A stretch of DNA of 12,016 nucleotides from Kiritimatiellia bacterium. GTDB taxonomy: Bacteria; Verrucomicrobiota; Kiritimatiellia; RFP12; UBA1067. Where the stretch lies: positions 1-12,016 of the forward strand of contig JAFVCR010000149.1 of NCBI GenBank assembly GCA_017479035.1, in the 5' to 3' direction. Below, piece after piece: positions 6,372-12,016 of this stretch. The notes beneath the pieces were generated by a model. That model was not told the DNA's origin and ran no database searches. It saw only the letters and a list, made by a program, of their open reading frames with translations. The position numbers were made by a program, and so were the translations under genes. The stretch's first letter is position 1. Each line of letters begins with the position of its first letter.

Positions 6372-7139
6372 ATGGCAAGAAGATTCGCCTTTTGCGTTGC
6401 GGTTGTGCTTATTGGACAGTTGGTTTCAGCCGGTTGGATTGAAGATCGCACTCAAGCGCGGGAGTTCACGGGAGCGGACGGAAAAGTCTTCCGCTATCGT
6501 TGGGCGGAAAAGGCGCCGTCCGACGGCTCGAAGGTGCCGCTTGTAGTGTTTCTCCACGGCGCGGGGGAGCGCGGGACGAACAACGTGGCGCAACTCCATC
6601 ACGGAGTGCCGGACATCGTCAAGTGGCTCGACAAGAACGAGGCGGGGTATCGTCTATTCGCAGGGCAGGTGCCGCACGGCAAGCGTTGGGTGGAGGTGAA
6701 ATGGGACTCGAAATCCCACACCATGCCGGAGGAGCCTAGCGAAACTATGGCACTTGCGCTCGAATTCCTAGATACGCAGCTTGCGGACGAGGCGGTTGAC
6801 AAGAGCCGCATATACGTCACGGGGATTTCGATGGGCGGATACGGGACGTGGGACATGCTTTGCCGTAGGCCTGACGTGTTTGCGGCGGCTCTTCCAATTT
6901 GCGGCGGGGCGGACACGGCGCAGGCGGCGAAGATTGCGCAAGTGCCGGTATGGACGTTCCACGGCAGCGCGGACCGCTCCGTTCCCGTGAGCCGCAGCCG
7001 CGACATGGCAAGCGCACTTTGGGCGGCGGGCAGCGATGCGCACTACCGCGAATATCCCGATTGGCCGCACAACGTTTGGACGGCGACGTACAGGGACGGA
7101 GAAGTCCTAAAATGGTTCTTCAAGCAACAGAAGAAGTAA
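6372..7139 (+). CDS. Secreted alpha/beta-hydrolase esterase (CE1 / PHB-depolymerase-like)
   Basis: A 255-residue serine hydrolase. Residues 1-20 (MARRFAFCVAVVLIGQLVSA) are a signal peptide. LVVFLHGAGERG at 57-68 forms the oxyanion strand and loop. GISMGG at 151-156 is the nucleophile elbow with Ser153. HGSADRSVPV at 197-206 gives Asp201, and PHN at 232-234 gives His233, completing the triad. The size and motif order match single-domain esterases of the feruloyl/acetyl-xylan esterase group and the prolyl-oligopeptidase-like fold. The likely job is removal of acyl groups (acetyl or phenolic esters) from the polysaccharide attacked by the neighbouring GH5 and lyase. The exact acyl group cannot be read from sequence. 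It is probably the first enzyme gene of an operon with GH5, the PL8 lyase and the FAD oxidoreductase. Confidence 0.85.
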   Translation: MARRFAFCVAVVLIGQLVSAGWIEDRTQAREFTGADGKVFRYRWAEKAPSDGSKVPLVVFLHGAGERGTNNVAQLHHGVPDIVKWLDKNEAGYRLFAGQVPHGKRWVEVKWDSKSHTMPEEPSETMALALEFLDTQLADEAVDKSRIYVTGISMGGYGTWDMLCRRPDVFAAALPICGGADTAQAAKIAQVPVWTFHGSADRSVPVSRSRDMASALWAAGSDAHYREYPDWPHNVWTATYRDGEVLKWFFKQQKK

Positions 7140-7165
7140 GTGATGGTTATGGATTTGACGGTGGA

Positions 7166-7230
7166 GAATTTCAACCACGAAATACACGAAATACACGAAA
7201 CGCAGTTCGGTTTTCGAGTATTTCGTGGTT
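7166..7230. repeat. 9-base-unit hairpin repeat (family 1), copy C, in the GH5 leader
   Basis: The left arm 7173-7200 has three units. The right arm 7211-7230 is one unit shorter and matches with two mismatches. The loop resembles copy A (CGCAGTTCGG against CGCCATTCAA), which supports descent from one element. It would form a hairpin in the operon mRNA between esterase and GH5. It is also open in a 35-codon frame (7143-7250) that lacks a good ribosome binding site. Confidence 0.85.
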
Positions 7231-7256
7231 CAGAAGAAGAGGAGAAGTAGAGGAAT

Positions 7257-8747
7257 ATGAAAAGATTTGCGTTGATGCTTTCGGCGGCGTTTGCGATGGC
7301 GGCGGGGGCGGAGAATCTCGTGCCGGAGGGCAAGCGCGACGTTGTGGTGCCGTTCAAGGAGGCGGGCAAGATGAGCCTTGTCTATACGCAGGTGAAGATT
7401 CCTGCGGGGACGGAGGCGTTGCTGTTCACGGCGCAGGTGAAGTATGCGGACGTTGTGCCGGGGGCGCAGAAATGGTTTGATGCGCGGATCATCAGCGACT
7501 GGTTCGGGAGCGATTTCAAGAAGGTTAAGTCGGGCCCGGCGATCGGCGGATGGAAGGGGACGCACGACTGGATTGACGTGCGCAAGACGTTCGAGGTGCC
7601 GGCGGGAGTGGCGGGGATTGCACTCATGCCGTGCCTGTTCAACGTAAAGAGCGGTTCGTTCGAGGTGCGCAACATGAGTCTTGAGCCGATAAGCGGCATT
7701 GCGGCGGCTACGGACGGGTTCAAGTGGAGCGAGACGCTGCCAATCAAGACAGAATGGACGAGTGCGCCGCTCCAGGTGAAGGGCAACCGTTTGACGAACG
7801 CGAAGACGCTCGAAGAGGTGTGGCTGCAGGGCGTGGCCGTGCCGTCGCTCGAATGGGGACCGGGCGGAGACAACATCCTCAAGAGCGTCACGAACCTCGT
7901 GGAGGAATGGAACGTGAACGTGATACGACTTGCGCTGCATTCGAGCTATTGGTTCGGCACGGGCAAGTGGCAGAACCCCAAGACGGGCGCTGCGAAGTAT
8001 CACGCGCTTGTGGACGAAGTGGCGGACTACATGCAGAGCCGCGGGAAATACCTCGTGGTGGATCTGCACGAATACCGTGCGCCGGTAGCCCGCCACGCCG
8101 CGTTCTGGAAGGATGTGGCGACGCGATACAAGAACCATCCAGGAGTGATTTTCGGTCTCCTCAACGAACCGCACGACATATCGTGGGAGATTTGGCGCAA
8201 CGGCGGCGTGACGGGCACGGAGAAGACCTCCAACGCGCACGCGGAGAACAAGGAGAAGCTCGTGGGCGAGAACTCCATCGGGATGCAGATGCTCGTGAAG
8301 GTGATACGCAGGACGGGCGCGAAGAACCTCCTTTCGGCGGGCGGGCTAGATTGGGCGTACGACCTTTCGGGGATTCTCAACGGGTATGCGCTTGACGACG
8401 GCAATTTGATGTACGAGTCGCACGTCTATCCGTGGAAGCGGCATTGGAAGAAGGCGTTTCTCGACGTGGCGGAGAAATATCCCGTGCTGCTGGGCGAAGT
8501 GGGTGCGCAGGACAAGCCCATGCCGTTTGAAAAGCCGCAGGATTTCGTCAAGCCCGAAGACTGGGTGCCGGGGATGCTTGCCACGATACAGGAAAAGCGC
8601 ATAAACTGGACCGCGTGGTGCTTCCATCCGAAGGCGAGCCCGTGCTTGATCACGGGCTGGGACTATGAGCCTACGCCGTATTGGGGAGTCCATGCAATGG
8701 CGGCGTTGCGCGGCGAAAAGAAATTCAAGGACGTAAAGACGTGGTGA
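7257..8747 (+). CDS. GH5-family endo-glycanase (cellulase-like) with N-terminal accessory domain, secreted
   Basis: A 496-residue retaining glycoside hydrolase. The signal peptide is MKRFALMLSAAFAMAAGA (1-18). Residues ~20-145 form a beta-rich domain resembling a carbohydrate-binding module (LVPEGKRDVVVPF to FEVRNMSLEP). The TIM barrel follows from about 185. Clan GH-A residues are visible: Arg224 in NVIRLAL, His271 in VVDLHEY, acid/base Glu304 in LLNEPHD, His389 and Tyr391 in ESHVYPW, nucleophile Glu414 in LLGEVGA, and Trp454 in WTAWCFHP. It should cut internal beta-linkages of a glucan, mannan or similar backbone; the subfamily is not assignable by eye. The start has AGAGGA just upstream plus GAGGAG at 7239-7244. 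The stop overlaps the start of the PL8 gene. Confidence 0.9.
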   Translation: MKRFALMLSAAFAMAAGAENLVPEGKRDVVVPFKEAGKMSLVYTQVKIPAGTEALLFTAQVKYADVVPGAQKWFDARIISDWFGSDFKKVKSGPAIGGWKGTHDWIDVRKTFEVPAGVAGIALMPCLFNVKSGSFEVRNMSLEPISGIAAATDGFKWSETLPIKTEWTSAPLQVKGNRLTNAKTLEEVWLQGVAVPSLEWGPGGDNILKSVTNLVEEWNVNVIRLALHSSYWFGTGKWQNPKTGAAKYHALVDEVADYMQSRGKYLVVDLHEYRAPVARHAAFWKDVATRYKNHPGVIFGLLNEPHDISWEIWRNGGVTGTEKTSNAHAENKEKLVGENSIGMQMLVKVIRRTGAKNLLSAGGLDWAYDLSGILNGYALDDGNLMYESHVYPWKRHWKKAFLDVAEKYPVLLGEVGAQDKPMPFEKPQDFVKPEDWVPGMLATIQEKRINWTAWCFHPKASPCLITGWDYEPTPYWGVHAMAALRGEKKFKDVKTW

Positions 8748-9988
8748 AACGCATAGCCTTGCTGGCGGCATTTGTTTCGTCCGGAGCGTTTGCATTGACG
8801 CTGCCGGACGAAAGCGATTGCGGGGACTCCATAATAAAAACGGTCAAGGAAGCGTTCGAGGACGTCGAGGCGAAGGCGGCGCAATACGTCGCAGAGCAAA
8901 ATGCGGACGGCTCGTGGGGGGATGTCGATTACAAGACGGCGATACGCAGCGCATGGCCGGCGGAAGCGCATCTTTCGCGCATGAAGACGATTGCCCGCGC
9001 CGCAAGGTCGCCGGAGCGGACGGCGGCGTTCAAGAGAGCGTTGGAGTTTTGGCTTGCGGGAGGTTTCGAGAATCCCAACTGGTGGTGGAACCAGATAGGC
9101 GCGCCGCTCGATCTGGGCGCGGCGGCGGCGGCGATGAAGGACGAACTCTCGGCGGAAGAAATCGCGAGAACCGTAGATGCGATGCGGATCTGCAAGATCG
9201 GCATGACGGGGATGAACAAGGTGTGGCTTGCGGAATGCGTCCTTTACCGCGCCATCCTCGAAGGAAACCGCGAGGATATGGAAGCGGCGCGGGATGCGAT
9301 ACGAGGCGAAGTGGCAGTGAGCCGTTCGTCCGAAGGAATCCAGCGCGATTGGAGTTTCCATCAGCACGGCAACCAGCCGCAGTTCGGGAATTACGGCGCC
9401 TCGTACGTGCTGTCGGTTCCGAGGCTTGCGAATATGCTGGAGGAACTGGGGCTTGGAATCGGCGCGGAGAAAAGGGAGATACTCGCCAATCTCGTGAAGA
9501 GGGGCTTTATGCCGACCGTGTGGAAAGGGTACATGGACGTCGGCGCGTTGGGCAGGCAGTTGACGCCGGGTGCGGCGGCGTTCAAGGGTGCGGCGGTGGC
9601 GTTGGCGGCGCGAAGCGTGGGGCTTGAGGATTACGATGTTCCCGAAGGACTGCACTTTTTCCCCAATAGCGCGTATGCCGTGTATCGGGCGAAGAATTGG
9701 ATGGCGGCGGTGAAGTGCGGCACGGCATCCATAAAAGGCTGCGAAATGGTCAACGACGACAACCGCCTCGGTGCGCATCTTGAGGACGGTGCGCTTTTCT
9801 GCTACGTTGACGGACGCGAATATGAAGACATTTTTCCGCTCTGGAACTGGCGGCGAATCCCCGGCATAACGTCGTACGACATAGATACGATAGATTGGAA
9901 AGTGCGCAACAAGGCAAACGTTTTCAAGGCCGAGGGGGATGCGGTGCGTTTCGAGCTCGATCGCGCGGGATTGAAGGCGGCGAGCTAA
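8744..9988 (+). CDS. PL8-family polysaccharide lyase, truncated by an in-frame TAA
   Basis: A GTG start at 8744 overlaps the GH5 stop by 4 bases and gives a signal peptide MKRIALLAAFVSSGAFA. The 414 residues hold the alpha/alpha-toroid of PL8 lyases (hyaluronate, chondroitin and xanthan lyases) and the beginning of the central beta domain. NWWWNQIGAP is at 112-121 and TGMNK at 155-159 (Asn158). EGIQRDWSFHQHGNQPQFGNYG at 197-218 gives His208 and Tyr217, and MDVGALGRQLT contains Arg271. The spacings Asn-His 50, His-Tyr 9 and His-Arg 63 equal those of Asn349, His399, Tyr408 and Arg462 in pneumococcal hyaluronate lyase as I recall them, so the active site looks intact. The TAA at 9986-9988 then stops the frame inside the beta domain, and homologous-looking sequence continues in the same frame. 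Substrate could be a uronic-acid-containing glycan. The shortened product may be unstable. Confidence 0.8.
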   Translation: MKRIALLAAFVSSGAFALTLPDESDCGDSIIKTVKEAFEDVEAKAAQYVAEQNADGSWGDVDYKTAIRSAWPAEAHLSRMKTIARAARSPERTAAFKRALEFWLAGGFENPNWWWNQIGAPLDLGAAAAAMKDELSAEEIARTVDAMRICKIGMTGMNKVWLAECVLYRAILEGNREDMEAARDAIRGEVAVSRSSEGIQRDWSFHQHGNQPQFGNYGASYVLSVPRLANMLEELGLGIGAEKREILANLVKRGFMPTVWKGYMDVGALGRQLTPGAAAFKGAAVALAARSVGLEDYDVPEGLHFFPNSAYAVYRAKNWMAAVKCGTASIKGCEMVNDDNRLGAHLEDGALFCYVDGREYEDIFPLWNWRRIPGITSYDIDTIDWKVRNKANVFKAEGDAVRFELDRAGLKAAS

Positions 9989-10336
9989 TGGAGGTTTTCG
10001 CCGGACGGGGTGGAGGTGAGAGTCCGCGGCATCACCGCTACGAACAATCTCCCCGTGATAACTACCGTGGAGCAGACGCGGGTGCGGGAGAATTTCGCCG
10101 TCCGGCGGGAAGGGGATCGCCAGGCGGTCGTGAACGGTTCGCTCTCCTATGAACTGCCCACCTCCGCCCGGACGGAAGTGAAGCGTTCGGAGGGCGATTG
10201 GCGGAACGTCTCGCGGGCCGCGCCGGACAGACGGGCGCAGGGGGAGATTTTGACTATAACTATACCGCACGGCATCGCGCCGCGCGATGCTGAATGTTCG
10301 TGGCGCATCCGGTTCGCGGCGAATGACGCGAATTGA
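9989..10336 (+). pseudogene. Continuation of the PL8 lyase beta domain downstream of the premature TAA
   Basis: In the same frame as the upstream ORF, 115 codons follow the TAA without another stop until TGA at 10334-10336. They begin WRFSPDGVEVRVRGITATNN, then PVITTVEQTR, matching the PL8 pattern in which a strand ending near KSW is followed by GI-T-(N) and VETTVEQ-like strands. The peptide has no signal sequence. Possible restarts are the GTGs at 10010 and 10016, with GGAGG at 9990-9994, but an isolated half beta-sandwich is unlikely to work alone. The simplest reading is one nonsense change of a Tyr codon (TAC or TAT) in a 530-residue lyase gene. A sequencing error or stop readthrough cannot be excluded. 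Confidence 0.7.
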
Positions 10337-10353
10337 GCGAATTGCAGGAGAGA

Positions 10354-10362
10354 GAGGAAAGG
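10354..10362 (+). promoter_or_regulatory. Ribosome binding site that fixes the FAD oxidoreductase start
   Basis: GAGGAAAGG at 10354-10362 directly precedes the ATG at 10365. The next usable in-frame starts (GTGs just downstream of the repeat) lack such a site. The start is therefore upstream of the hairpin and the repeat is translated. Confidence 0.7.
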
Positions 10363-10364
10363 CT

Positions 10365-12016
10365 ATGAAGACGTATATTTCAACGCAGAGACGCAGAGAC
10401 GCAAAGACGCAGAGATTTTTTGCAAAAATTCTCTCTGCGACTCTGCTCCTCTGCGTCTCTGCGTTAAACATACTCGCGGACGTGGTGCGCGAGTCGGCAA
10501 GGGAACTGCCGGTAATTGCGGACGTGGACGTGGTCGTGGCCGGTGGCGGGTTCGCCGCGACGGCGGCTGCAATCGCCGCGAAGGAAGCGGGCGCGAGCGT
10601 ATTCCTCGTGATGCCGCGCCAGAATCCCGCAGACGACATCATCTCGACGCGCCGCCTTTGGGCGCAGGAGGGGGACGAAGGGTTGGAGGATACTCTCCTC
10701 GCCGCCACGATACCCGTCACGCACAATGCTTCTTTCGACTACAAGCCGTCGAGCGAAGCGACAAATTCCGCGCATCTTGACAACTCGCACGTCGTGCTGA
10801 AGGACGGCGTGTGGGGAGTCGTGGAGAAGCAGACTGTGCAGTATGACGGCGCGGTGGACATCGATATAACGCCGCAGGAGGGCGACTACCGCGTCACGTC
10901 GGTCACGATGCACTATCACGTGAAGAGCGATTACGGCTCGGATTCGATAGAGGTTCTTCTGGACGGCGTACCCGTGCCGGGCGAGGCGAAGACTACATCC
11001 AACTCCGCATACTACACGTGGACTTTCACGCCGTCGGAGCCGTTTGCGGCAAGGGAGTTCACGGTGCGCAGCGGACTTTCCGCAAACGCCAAGCGCCAGT
11101 TGATAGGCGAGATAATCGTGGGGACGGACGGCTCGTTCGCGACGGACGCGGCAAGCCCCGTGGCGTTTTTCAAGTCCATCGACACGGCATTGCGCGATGC
11201 GGACGTGGACTACTTCACTAACGCACAGGCCACGGATGTTTTGCGCGACGGCGAGGGGAAGATTGCCGGTATCGTGATTGCAGACCGCAGCGGCAGGCAG
11301 GCCGTGCGGGCGAAGGCGGTTGTGGATGCGACGGAGTGGGGCAACATCGCCCGCAAGGCCGCCCGCATGCGCAAGAGGCCGGGGAGCGGCGCAACGACGA
11401 AATTCACACGCGTGCTGACGGTGAATGCGGCAGATGAAATCGTTTTGCCGGAGGGGTATTCGGCTGTGGAGGTGCCCGTTGCGGCGGCGACCGCGACGAT
11501 AAATCCAAACGATTTGCACCCGACTAGAAAGTCGTTCAGCTACGAGTTGAAGAACGTTGCAATATCAAAGGATTTCGAGCTGGCGGATATGGACTACCGG
11601 CGCATCAATGCGATAAACCATGCAATGCGCAGCGACGTGTGGATCCGCTCGGTGGTCGATCAGTCGGAGAAACCGTTTTTCGTGCCGCCGGATGCGATTG
11701 CAAGCGCGAACGGCACGGTGGAGGCGTGGCCTGGCACGGGCGGAGTTCCGCTCGCGGCGTTCGTGCCGGAAGGGATGGACAACTTATGGGTTGCGGGCAT
11801 GGCCGCCGATTTCGATGCGGCGATTGCGGAGCGGCTTTCATTCCCGGGAATTGCGGCGACGATCGGGCGGCGCATCGGCAAGGAGGCGGCTGCGGCGGCG
11901 AAGAAGATTTCCATTGCTTGGGAAGTTTCCTGCGGGGAGGAGATTGCCGGATCCGCAGACGGATGCGAGGTGAAGGAGCCTCTCCGCCGGCCGATAAACG
12001 TGGGCAATGAGAAAGA
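10365..12016 (+). CDS. Secreted FAD-dependent oxidoreductase with an inserted beta-domain, 3' end off the window; signal peptide encoded by a hairpin repeat
   Basis: 550 codons are open to the right edge. Residues 1-38 form a signal peptide: basic TQRRRDAKTQR at 7-17, hydrophobic ILSATLLLCVSAL at 22-34, cleavage likely after A33 or A38. Almost all of it is read from the 8-base-unit hairpin. DVDVVVAGGGFAATAAA at 53-69 is the FAD-binding Rossmann loop. Residues ~145-255 are beta-rich (DIDITPQEGDYRV, SIEVLLDGVPVPG, YYTWTFTPS) and look like an inserted sugar-binding-type sandwich. The FAD domain resumes at ~264 with SPVAFFKSIDTALRDADVDYF, VLRDGEGKIAGIVIADRSGR and VVDATEWGNIARKA. MDNLWVAGMAADF and GIAATIGRRIG lie near the visible end. 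This matches the broad FAD-dependent oxidoreductase family PF12831. The substrate is unknown; context suggests a sugar or uronate derivative. It starts 28 bases after the PL8 frame ends, so it is probably in the same operon. Confidence 0.85.
   Translation, partial: MKTYISTQRRRDAKTQRFFAKILSATLLLCVSALNILADVVRESARELPVIADVDVVVAGGGFAATAAAIAAKEAGASVFLVMPRQNPADDIISTRRLWAQEGDEGLEDTLLAATIPVTHNASFDYKPSSEATNSAHLDNSHVVLKDGVWGVVEKQTVQYDGAVDIDITPQEGDYRVTSVTMHYHVKSDYGSDSIEVLLDGVPVPGEAKTTSNSAYYTWTFTPSEPFAAREFTVRSGLSANAKRQLIGEIIVGTDGSFATDAASPVAFFKSIDTALRDADVDYFTNAQATDVLRDGEGKIAGIVIADRSGRQAVRAKAVVDATEWGNIARKAARMRKRPGSGATTKFTRVLTVNAADEIVLPEGYSAVEVPVAAATATINPNDLHPTRKSFSYELKNVAISKDFELADMDYRRINAINHAMRSDVWIRSVVDQSEKPFFVPPDAIASANGTVEAWPGTGGVPLAAFVPEGMDNLWVAGMAADFDAAIAERLSFPGIAATIGRRIGKEAAAAAKKISIAWEVSCGEEIAGSADGCEVKEPLRRPINVGNEK
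10382..10465. repeat. 8-base-unit hairpin repeat (family 2), inside the FAD oxidoreductase coding sequence
   Basis: Four left units occupy 10383-10414 (ACGCAGAG, ACGCAGAG, ACGCAAAG, ACGCAGAG). Four inverted units occupy 10433-10464 (CTCTGCGA, CTCTGCTC, CTCTGCGT, CTCTGCGT). Arms 10382-10415 and 10432-10465 match at 30 of 34 positions, with the outermost 17 perfect, and the tip TTTTTGCAAAAA is itself palindromic. The element starts 17 bases after the start of the ATG and is fully translated. Confidence 0.95.

Noticed and set aside
7143..7250. 35-codon small ORF across the repeat between esterase and GH5
   Set aside because: No Shine-Dalgarno-like sequence precedes its ATG, and the repeat units are stop-free by nature, so openness is weak evidence.
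7230..8240. A 336-codon minus-strand frame opposite GH5
   Set aside because: Antisense shadow, very rich in Arg, His and Leu. The plus strand has clear GH5 catalytic motifs.
9986..9988. TAA as a sense codon under an alternative genetic code
   Set aside because: TAA terminates GH125 and the esterase at natural ends in the same window.
9960..10020. Frameshift as the cause of the PL8 interruption
   Set aside because: The downstream PL8-like sequence is in the same frame as the upstream part, so a substitution to a stop codon explains it without an indel.
1093..10465. CRISPR array or CRISPR-like repeats
   Set aside because: Units are 7-9 bases in direct tandem with inverted partners, with no spacer-length unique sequences and no cas genes.
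8663..10726. A 687-codon open frame on the minus strand opposite the PL8 and FAD genes
   Set aside because: It is a GC-rich shadow of recognisable plus-strand enzymes, has an Arg/Pro/His-rich composition without domain motifs, and reads through the repeat and several gene ends.

Overview
The window reads as an accessory glycan-degradation locus from a GC-rich, Gram-negative-type bacterium. The best guess is the PVC group (Kiritimatiellota, Lentisphaerota or Verrucomicrobiota). This is inferred from the gene mix: a XylR-type regulator (sugar-binding domain plus AraC helix-turn-helix), a large secreted beta-helix protein with an autotransporter-associated strand repeat, GH125, GH5, a PL8-type lyase, a CE1-like esterase and a secreted FAD oxidoreductase. 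No rRNA or other phylogenetic marker is present, so the taxon is not proven.

Layout. A malic enzyme gene runs leftward off the window (1-1012, minus). A 322-base divergent intergenic region (1013-1334) carries both promoters plus three kinds of short repeat. On the plus strand come the regulator (1335-2486) and GH125 mannosidase (2483-3892), translationally coupled by a 4-base overlap. A strong extended -10 promoter then precedes the beta-helix protein (4089-6224). The second block is esterase (6372-7139), GH5 (7257-8747), PL8 lyase (8744-9988, continuing in the same frame past a TAA to 10336) and FAD-dependent oxidoreductase (10365 to beyond the right edge). Small gaps and a 4-base overlap suggest one operon.

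Function. Every plus-strand product after the regulator has a plausible Sec signal peptide. Together they suggest capture, deacylation, endo-cleavage, uronic-acid lysis and mannose trimming of a decorated polysaccharide outside the cytoplasm, under control of a sugar-sensing regulator. The PL8 gene has a full catalytic set but is cut by one in-frame TAA.

Most unusual feature. The gaps are filled with hairpin elements whose arms are tandem 7-, 8- or 9-base units meeting in inverted orientation. The idealised units have no stop codon in any of six frames. At two genes (GH125 and the FAD oxidoreductase) the hairpin lies inside the coding sequence just after a well-supported start codon and encodes most of the signal peptide. 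In the 8-base family the left arm encodes a basic stretch and the inverted arm a hydrophobic stretch, which is the layout of a signal peptide. A third copy sits in a 34-codon small ORF with its own ribosome binding site.
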